Source: Clonostachys chloroleuca
Taxonomy: Eukaryota; Ascomycota; Sordariomycetes; Hypocreales; Bionectriaceae
Direction of reading: 5' to 3'
DNA: 64,000 bases
Assembly (NCBI GenBank): GCA_037952775.1
Contig: JBANAY010000003.1
Span: 24,800,001 to 24,864,000 of the forward strand
Shown here: one piece after another, positions 57,313 to 64,000 of the stretch
Layout of the letters: the number at the start of each line of letters is the position of its first letter
Numbering within the stretch: position 1 is the stretch's first letter
The notes under the pieces: generated by a model
The model's input: only the letters and a program-made list of their open reading frames with translations
Database searches by the model: none
Told to the model about the DNA's origin: nothing
Program-made: the position numbers and the translations under genes

Positions 57313-58254
57313 TATTCATTAAATAGGATTCGGTATATGAATTAAAGACTGATGCTTAGGCTGCCACATGTAAACGGCAAGTCGCTCACGTAGAGTAGAA
57401 GGTTCTTGGAACCACATAATTCTATTTGAGGTAAGGAAGAGGAAAGAATATGGATGGCCTAAACTGCTATAAGGAACCCTTCTTGGGCCATATGACCATA
57501 TAACCTTATACTTTCATCGAGGTGGCACGCTCTTCCTACTCCTGGCCCATGATAAGTAAAATGTTAATAAGCTGCTGAGTCTCATGAAGGTAGATTGGAT
57601 TTCCTTACAGTGCACCGTCACATGATTAGTGTTAGCCTGCGCTCTCAACATATTTTGGTGCAAAAGCTAGGGGCGTGCTTTGGGTTTATGACACGTATTC
57701 ACGGACTATTGAACGAAGGCCTTCGGGCTGAGGACGACTTTGGTGCAAGCGTGACCAACAGACACAAGATGTAGGGTAAGAAATACCGTCTAGGCGGTAT
57801 TACTGATGCCTCTTGGGGAATAGACCCCGTCCGTAAGATTGCGCTTGACCAGGTAGTTGGCTCGTGCTGGGGCTGTTGATTGGCGCGGCGGGTTGTCAGG
57901 CGGAGTTTTGGGCTCCTTTGTCATTATTAGCTCCATCTTGGATAAAATGCACAGAATTTCCCATGATCTCAATTTTTCTCCAGGTTCTATCTCCTGGTCT
58001 CAGATCTTGCGGCCGCTTCTCTGAGGCAACATCGGGGCGTCGCTCGCTGCCTGCCAGAGTCAAGGTTTCGAACCAGCGCAAAGTAGCGGAAGGATAACAT
58101 TCAAGGGGCTGAAGCTTCGCTCAAATTGGCTGGTCGGTGATTCCTCGGTTGGCGTCGGCCGGAATTGTTACGTCGTGCTGACGACGCCTGAAATTTCGCT
58201 CCTAGCAGCCGTGCTTCCTCCTCCCAAACCTCCCCCGTGTCGCCATCACCAACG
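57313..58254. other. intergenic, no gene seen
   Basis: About 940 bases between two plus-strand genes. Frames are short. A GTTTCGAACC word near 58067 faintly recalls a tRNA B box, but no cloverleaf could be built around it. Confidence 0.5.
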
Positions 58255-59178
58255 ATGCGGTCCTGTGGCAACCCGTTCGCCTTGGGCACAGGTCTCTGGG
58301 ACCCGTCTCACCGGTTCGAGACGTCGTGGCTGCTGAGTCCTTGGCTCCTCTTTGCCTGCCGCTTCCTCATCGTAAGTGGAAATCGTTCACGTGCCTGTTT
58401 TCTCCGTGTCCCTGGCCCCTGATGTGTTCGCCGCTCACCCCACGAACAGGGAATATATGCCTTGGTGACCCGTTTGTTCCTCATTGGATACACGTGTACG
58501 CATGATGGCGATGGCTGCACACAAGCAAAGCAGTCCTTCTCCTACTTCACCATCCTGACCTTCTGGGGCATCGCGTGCTACTTCCTCGTCGCCGCCTTCC
58601 ACACATTCTTCTATGCCCTCCGCGGACGCTCCCCTCTAGAGTCCTTCCCGCGCTTCCTGCAGGCCCTTCACTCGTTGTTTTACACGACAATTGTCACTTA
58701 TCCCTTCCTGGTCACCATCGTCTACTGGGTCGTGCTCTTCCGCGGACCTTGGTTCGACACCGAGATCGAGGGATGGTCCAACGTCACGCAGCACGGGCTC
58801 AACAGCGCCTTCGCCCTCTTCGAGATCTTCATCCCCAGAACCGAGCCGATGCTCTGGATCCACCTCCTCTGGGTCTTGATCATGCTTGCCGCCTATCTCG
58901 GTCTGGCCTATCTCACCTACGCCACCCAGGGCTTCTACGTGTACTCGTTCCTGGACCCGCGCCCTAACGGCCGCGGGATGGTCGCCGCCTACGCCTTTGG
59001 AATTCTCGCTGCTATTCTCATCATCTTTTGCATCGTCTACGGATTGATTTGGGTTAGAAAGTGGTTCACGGAGAAGAAGCTGGGCATGGATGGCAAGTTT
59101 GCTCACCAGCGTAATTCGAGACCGGTGGAGATGAGTGTTCGCCCCAAGGGAGGCAGAGGAGATGCGGGAATGGTTTAG
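58255..59178 (+). CDS. FAR-17a/AIG1-like multi-pass membrane protein
   Basis: Exons 58255-58371 and 58450-59178; 281 residues. The start is the ATG at 58255; the frame further upstream has no ATG. The N-terminus reads FETSWLLSPWLLFACRFLI, joined across the intron to GIYALVTRLFLIGYTCTHDG, then FSYFTILTFWGIACYFLVAA. Six or seven membrane segments are visible. LQALHSLFYTTIVTYPFLVT, WSNVTQHGLNSAFALFEIFI and YLTYATQGFYVYSFLDPRPN fit the fungal FAR-17a/AIG1-like family, whose animal members (AIG1/ADTRP) hydrolyse fatty acid esters of hydroxy fatty acids. Their catalytic Thr and His may correspond to the T in TTIVTYP and the H in QHGLNS; this is from family knowledge, not tested. A basic tail follows. 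Confidence 0.7.
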
Positions 59179-59448
59179 AGGGAGCGGCATCACATCGACG
59201 TTGCAGTTTGTGTATATGATGTCGACCCTCAAAAGATCCTCAAAACAATACCTAGTGTTTAATAGCATATTTTGGCATAATATACAAGCAATTATTTACC
59301 AATCTTGCTCTCCTTGTCACAGCCCATGAACCTGATCGTTTGTACCCCGATAGAAAAAATTCGTAGTGACGCCTCACTGTGATTTAAGAGCTTAACTGTA
59401 TGAATATTAAGAAAAATTATAATAGCGGTGTCTCGCTGCATCCTGCAT

Positions 59449-60529
59449 CTACAGACTGGATTTCATCTTGGTGCTATCAATCCGAATCCCCTCCTCCTCC
59501 TCTTCCGGCACTGTCAAATCCGGAAGTGTAGCTGGGAGCATGCGTCGCGGGTTTGCCCCAGGCACCACGCTGTACTTGGAGAAATCGGCCACTCCTCTTT
59601 TGCGTAGGAAATCTTCATCAAGTTCTAGACATCCGTTGATCTGCTCCGGAGGCGCCTTTAGCAACTCTAGGATCGCATCCGAGAAGATTGTCTGGTAGTT
59701 CGTTAGCTTCTTGAAGTAAGTTGCTCAATCAATAAATGGACGAACCGGTTTTCTCAAATCTGACAGCATCCTCGGGTCAGGTGTTGCAGCTGATTGAATT
59801 GCCTGCTTGCGTCAGTGTCGTTAACAAGCTCTTAGGAGTATGGCATAACATACCACAGCAGGCCAAATGCTGGTGATGGCCATATCATTCTTCCCTTCTC
59901 TCTTCCAGTCCATAGCTAGCCCTTTGGTAAGTACAGACATTGCAACTTTCCCCATTGCATAGGCTGTCTTCCCTCTGAAAAAGCGAGAGTAGATAGGAGG
60001 GCTCACTACTATGACTCGGCACTTCCAGCCACTGCGCTCGAAATACGGAAACGCAGCCTGAATGGTAGCGTATAAGCCTTCCATGTTCACACTAGAAAGG
60101 AGCTGGAAGCGCTTTAGGGGCGTCTTTTCAACCGACGACCACCAAATGGCACCTGGGTTATAAATTAAGACATCTAGTGATCCGAATATTCTCACTGTAG
60201 AGTCAACCATGTCCTTGATGCTCTCAGGGCTTCTTGTATCGACCTGGATTGCCGTTGCCTCTCCACCAGCTTCACGAATCTCGCGGGTCACGGTTGTAAT
60301 AGTTGACTGTTTAGAATTGGGATCGGGCGGGAAAGGAGACGTTTCGTTTCCATCGCTGACGGTCTTGGCCGCTACAACAACTAGCGAGCAAGTTAATTCC
60401 GGAACCTCGAAGCTCAGCTGTGTGTGTTGTACTTTTATATCCATTCTTGGCCAGGTCAATGGCAACTTGGCGGCCAATCCCGCGAGATGCGCCAACAACC
60501 AAGGCGACAGGATTGAATTGCTCAGACAT
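59449..60529 (-). CDS. short-chain dehydrogenase/reductase (HSDL2-like)
   Basis: Four exons on the minus strand: 60529-60433, 60380-59854, 59802-59746, 59691-59449; 307 residues, in frame. The Rossmann start is ALVVGASRGIGRQVAIDLAK with the glycine motif at residues 13-19. After splicing, the second strand reads IVVAAKT, followed by FPPDPNSKQSTI and REIREAGGEATAIQVD, both typical of hydroxysteroid-dehydrogenase-like 2 proteins. Active site: S159 in VVSPPIYS and Y173/K177 in TAYAMGKVAMS. NNAG is replaced by YNPGA. The end (LRKP-TIFSDAILELLKAPPE, then GCLELDEDFLRKRGVADFSK) matches the family; the SCP2 domain of animal HSDL2 is absent. It shares its promoter with a kappa-type GST. The substrate is unknown. 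Confidence 0.9.
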
Positions 60530-60727
60530 TTTAGAACTTCTCTGGTGGTCTTTTGGTTCCGTGAGGTGTCAATCAAGCTCAAATTCAGGGGCAGGAATCG
60601 GTGGAAGAAGTTCAATTTTCCCTTGCCTTTTTTTATTCTTTATTTCAAGGTCGGACTTATTGAGATGATTTTGCTTCCGTGGAGCTGGGAGGCCGAGGTC
60701 CTCTTAGTTGCGGGGTACTTACCACTC

Positions 60728-60757
60728 TATCGCCGAGGAAATTATATCGCCGAGGAA
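60728..60757. promoter_or_regulatory. two 13-bp direct repeats in the SDR/GST promoter
   Basis: TATCGCCGAGGAA occurs at 60728-60740 and again, identical, at 60745-60757, 17 bases apart, midway in the 412-base region between the SDR gene (minus) and the GST gene (plus). The core ATCGCCGAG is shared with sites upstream of 32203 and 62472. It is probably a protein-binding site; the protein is not known. Confidence 0.5.
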
Positions 60758-60886
60758 CTTTTACACCCAGTCTCACACGAACCATTCTTCTGCATCGTAA
60801 GGTCCAACAGATATTATTGATGACATCCCCCTTGCATTTTTCATTTCAAATTAGACGCACTTGTATACCTGGAAGACGAACCACCA

Positions 60887-60893
60887 TATAAAG
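60887..60893 (+). promoter_or_regulatory. TATA box of the kappa-type GST gene
   Basis: TATAAAG on the plus strand, 55 bases before the ATG at 60942. Confidence 0.5.
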
Positions 60894-60941
60894 TTCAGAG
60901 CCGATTCTAGCAGCTTCAACGTCCCCATCACGTCAGCAATT

Positions 60942-61858
60942 ATGCCTTCGCAGGACAGGAAGATTGAAGCGTTTCTTGATTGCGGTAATTTGCCTAACTC
61001 GATCTTGACCGTCACTTTGAGAGCTTACGACATTCCAGTTTCACCTTACAGCTTCTATGCATTTTCCTATCTTCGCGAGAATAGACGCGCACTTAGAACC
61101 CAAGGCGTAGAAGTCGAGTAGGTGCAGACGAGAAACACACAATCACCAACTATTTCTTAAGTGCTGACGAATTAGATTCATTCCCGTATTTCTGGGTGGG
61201 ATTAACGTCGGCAGCGGTAATGTGCATGCAATCTTCCGTGGAGATCTGCTATTGATGACAAATTGAATAGGAAATAAGCCGCCATGGACTCTTCCGGCCA
61301 AGGCGAGCTATTCTATGTATGACAATAGGCGAGCGCAAAAGTATTTTAAACTCAGCTTCAAGACTCCCGATTTTTTCCCGATCCTCTCATTACTAGTAAG
61401 CCTCCAAACATTCCTGCTAGAGAAACAAATCAACGCTCTAACATAATACTTCCAACAAAACCTAGCCTCAACGGTGTCTCACATATCTCAAGATGAAGCG
61501 CCCAGAGAAACTCGAAGATCTGTTCCAGTCATGCTTTGAGTCACTGTGGCTTGAGCACCTCGACTTGGCAAAGCAGGAACACATGCTGACTGCGCTCCTT
61601 AAAGTGTTCAACAAACAGGAGGCGGAGGAAATCCTGAACGCTGCGCAAACAGCAGAGATCAAGCAAGCTCTGAATGACGTGACCAAGCATGCTGTTGAAG
61701 GTCTTGGCGCGTTTGGATGCCCGTGGTTCTGGGTGCATGATGGCAAGGGAAACGCGGAACCGTTCTTTGGAAGTGATCGGTTTCACTACATGTGGGCTTA
61801 TTTGGACATCCCACACCGAGATTTGGAGATTCAGGGTCCGGTCTCTGGAAAGCTGTAG
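60942..61858 (+). CDS. kappa-type glutathione S-transferase / 2-hydroxychromene-2-carboxylate isomerase-like
   Basis: Five exons: 60942-60984, 61039-61117, 61176-61216, 61271-61395, 61466-61858; 226 residues, the usual length. Without splicing only a 59-residue frame and a separate C-terminal frame show. The joined N-terminus reads KIEAFLDC-VSPYSFYAFSYL, the thioredoxin-like strand with the SPYS serine that activates glutathione in kappa GSTs. It continues with VEVEFIPVFLGGINVGSGNK and PPWTLPAKASYSM. A helical insert follows (PEKLEDLFQSCFESLWLEHL), then the closing GAFGCPWFWVHDGKGNAEPF and FFGSDRFHYMWAYL. Kappa GSTs act in mitochondria or peroxisomes; bacterial relatives isomerise an intermediate of naphthalene breakdown. 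It is divergent from an SDR across 412 bases. Confidence 0.87.
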
Positions 61859-62471
61859 TAGATTCCACTTATCGCATATTCCTACAAGAACAACTTTTAT
61901 CGCCTTGATTCTTGCTGTACTCAGTAGCACTTATTCCGACAACATGCAGCGTCACAAAACGCTTCATCAAAGAGGTCTATTCATTAATCTGGGATTGTGC
62001 CGGTGAATATTGCCATGCGAAATACAATTATGTACAAGACGAAGACTTCAGTAGTCCGCTTGCTGACAAGTCAATGAGCACATATCACCTAGAAAGCCGA
62101 AGGGAATCATCTACGTCCACATATACATCCATTAGCTACATCCACCACACTACGGCTTATTTGCGTGCTCCTGATAGATTTTCAAGAATCAGCCGATCCT
62201 GTCTTTCATTTTCCAACTTCGTAAGGTCTGTAGGCTTGCCTGAGCTCCTCGGTAGTTGGGAAGTGTGGGTCACTTATACGTGGCGTTGACGCCTCGGTAA
62301 AAACTGCTGGAGCCCCGGGCTCAAGAAAGGTAGAGCCGCTACATGTGACAACTCTATCCAGGACTAACTTTTCGTATATAAGAAGAATCGCCGAGGCGAA
62401 AGGGATGTACGGGACCTGACTGGATACCACTTGCATACCTGCCAGAAATCATTTTCGCCGAGTCTTCCACG
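61859..62471. other. intergenic region and promoter of the last regulator
   Basis: About 610 bases without a gene. TATATAAG at 62375-62382 lies 97 bases before the ATG at 62472. Directly after it comes AAGAATCGCCGAG (62383-62395), identical to the site before 32203. CGCCTCGG near 62290 is the reverse complement of the CCGAGGCG at 62391-62398, so the two form a distant inverted pair. Confidence 0.55.
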
Positions 62472-64000
62472 ATGTCGAGGCAAATTTCTCCCGCAGCAAA
62501 GCGGCAAGCATCGCGTAAACGCCTCGGAGGTGCTTGTAAGGCCTGCCATGACCGGAAAGTGAGGTGTAGCCTGGCCAAGTCCGGCCCGCCCTGCACAAAC
62601 TGCTCATTGGATGATATAGAATGTGAGCCTCGAGTTCGCAAGGCACAAAGGGGAGTCGGACCTTCTGCCGCAGTGCCAGCCCAACAAGCACACGATAGGA
62701 CATCCGTCTCGGCTACCCCCTCGCGACAAGAGGTTCCGGGGTCATTCCATCTCTTTGGCAATCATGACAAAGCAGACGTTTCCATATCCCTTGTTCCACC
62801 ACTGGAAGTAGACTTAGACACACGTCCGGCGACCAGCCACTCCCGTCGTACTATGCCCGGGAACAACAGTGCCAGGAAGCTAGACGATCTGTTAAGAGAC
62901 TCAGACAGCAGCCATCCCATTGCTTCCGAGGACTTAGCAACCTGCAATGAAAGGTCAGATGCGTCGTGCTCCAGCAATTATCGCCCATTTCGTTCGCATT
63001 TCAGCCACTTTGAGGAAGACGACGCGCCGAACACAGACTCTCTCCCAGCCGATACACCTATGTATGGTATGAGAACCCGTTCCTAGTTATCCCTTGTTGC
63101 CTGCCTCACTTAGGGAACTCGTGCCATGCTCCGAGGAAATTGGGATTGACGAGTCAACTCTATAATAGGTGATCCCACAGGCATTTGCGCCGTGGCAAAC
63201 ATTTGTGAGCCGGAAGGAGCAGATAGCAGCGGCCACTTTCTTCTCCCAAATGGTATTTTTGCCTCACTCGATCTGGAAGATCAAGAATACTTGCGGCGTA
63301 AAGGTGCATTCGTGTTCCCTGAATCTCGGGTACGTGAGAGCTTGGTCCGGGCATATTTCCATTACGTCCACCCGTTCTTTCCCATCGTCGACATCCAAGA
63401 CTTTCTCCCTAAACATGAAAGTGGTGCACTTGATAAGATAAGCACTCATCTGTTATGGTCTATGTACCTCGCAGCATGTAATGTAAGTTCGTTCCTGCTT
63501 ATGGTGCAGCTCAACACTGACCATGCTTCGTGCATTCCAGTTCTTGGAGGAGGACGTAGTTCAGGCAGCCGGGTTTACAAGTAGGAAAGAAATGAAGCGC
63601 TCATTCTATCGAAAGGCAAAGGTACAGTTCAGCTCACCATAATACCTATACCGAACCATAGCTGATGCCATACCGTAGGCTCTATATGACATGCAACACG
63701 AAAGAGAGAGAACCACGTTGATACAGGCTGTGCTGCTGATGACCTTTTACTCCTCTGACACAGAAGATAAGACAGGCCCGTGGCATTGGATCGGGGTCGC
63801 TATTGGTCTAAGTCAGACAGCTGGACTACATCGAAACCCTCACTCTACGGCAAGTCGTATACCGCAGTACCGTCAGAGACTCTGGCGACTTATCTGGTGG
63901 TCATGCGTCCATCAAGATGTATGGTTCTCCGTTGGTATGGGTAGGCCAGTACGTATCAACTTGGACGATTGTGACACACAACTGCCAGTCGCTGCTGATT
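62472..64000 (+). CDS. Zn2Cys6 transcription factor, CTF1/FarA-like, cut by the window edge
   Basis: Exons so far: 62472-63066, 63169-63482, 63541-63621, 63679 to beyond 64000. The N-terminus has a complete zinc cluster, GGACKACHDRKVRCS..GPPCTNCSLDDIEC, after a basic stretch (KRQASRKR). About 130 disordered residues follow. The regulator domain starts with LLPNGIFASLDLEDQEYLRR and AYFHYVHPFFPIVDIQDFLP. The third exon is exactly 27 codons and ends RSFYRKAK, continuing ALYDMQHERERTTLIQAVLL and then RQRLWRLIWWSCVHQDVWFS. The same exon structure is found in the regulator at 49856-52706, so the two are paralogues. A TATA box and the ATCGCCGAG motif precede the start. The C-terminal part is outside the window. 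Confidence 0.87.

Noticed and set aside
58060..58080. Possible tRNA B box (GTTTCGAACC)
   Set aside because: No A box at the right distance and no acceptor stem; a cloverleaf could not be drawn.
58636..59268. 210-codon antisense frame over the FAR-17a/AIG1-like gene
   Set aside because: The plus-strand frame has clear membrane-protein and family features; the antisense frame is a shadow caused by third-position C bias.
1..64000. CRISPR array, bacterial operon signals or prophage
   Set aside because: None seen; the gene structure is eukaryotic throughout.

Overview
The window is nuclear DNA of a filamentous ascomycete (Pezizomycotina; the gene set would fit a Sordariomycete such as a member of the Hypocreales, but the genus cannot be fixed from the sequence). 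The reasons are genes split by many 38-117 nt GT..AG introns with CTRAY-type branch sites, five Zn2Cys6 regulators, fungal-only families (DUF1304, GXWXG/DUF4334, MYND/DUF4470) and a long AT-rich block almost free of CA and TG dinucleotides, the signature of repeat-induced point mutation (RIP). Exon models were assembled by hand from splice signals, frame continuity and family motifs.

Layout. 1-10890 is a gene-free AT-rich block of RIP-degraded repeats, broken at 2492-3167 by an unmutated GC-normal island that carries a 33-bp/110-bp minisatellite and is bounded by a perfect 13-bp inverted repeat. 10891-24000 is a marginal zone: an RGG-rich hypothetical protein, a helicase-like locus with a broken frame, a tiny secreted peptide, a Zn2Cys6 regulator and a MYND/DUF4470 protein. 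Three of these five genes show reading-frame breaks, whereas none of the 18 gene models further right needs one.

24000-36400 is metabolic: an LLM-type flavin monooxygenase and a Dal5-like transporter flanking a promoter region with two CACGTG boxes, a secreted M14 carboxypeptidase, and an acetoacetyl-CoA synthetase next to a mitochondrial class III CoA-transferase. 36560-43530 looks like a sucrose/fructan utilisation cluster: a sugar transporter and a GH32 enzyme without a signal peptide are divergently transcribed from a promoter with four CGG-N9-CGG sites in a 24-bp register, followed by a Zn2Cys6 regulator.

43600-54400 holds a second Zn2Cys6 regulator divergent from a monocarboxylate-type transporter, a membrane-anchored cytochrome c peroxidase-like enzyme and a third, CTF1/FarA-like regulator. 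54400-64000 holds redox and lipid-type genes (DUF1304 protein, zinc alcohol dehydrogenase, GXWXG/DUF4334 protein, FAR-17a/AIG1-like membrane protein, SDR, kappa-type GST) and ends inside another CTF1/FarA-like regulator. A motif ATCGCCGAG recurs in the promoters of the acetoacetyl-CoA synthetase, the SDR/GST pair and that last regulator, hinting at shared control.
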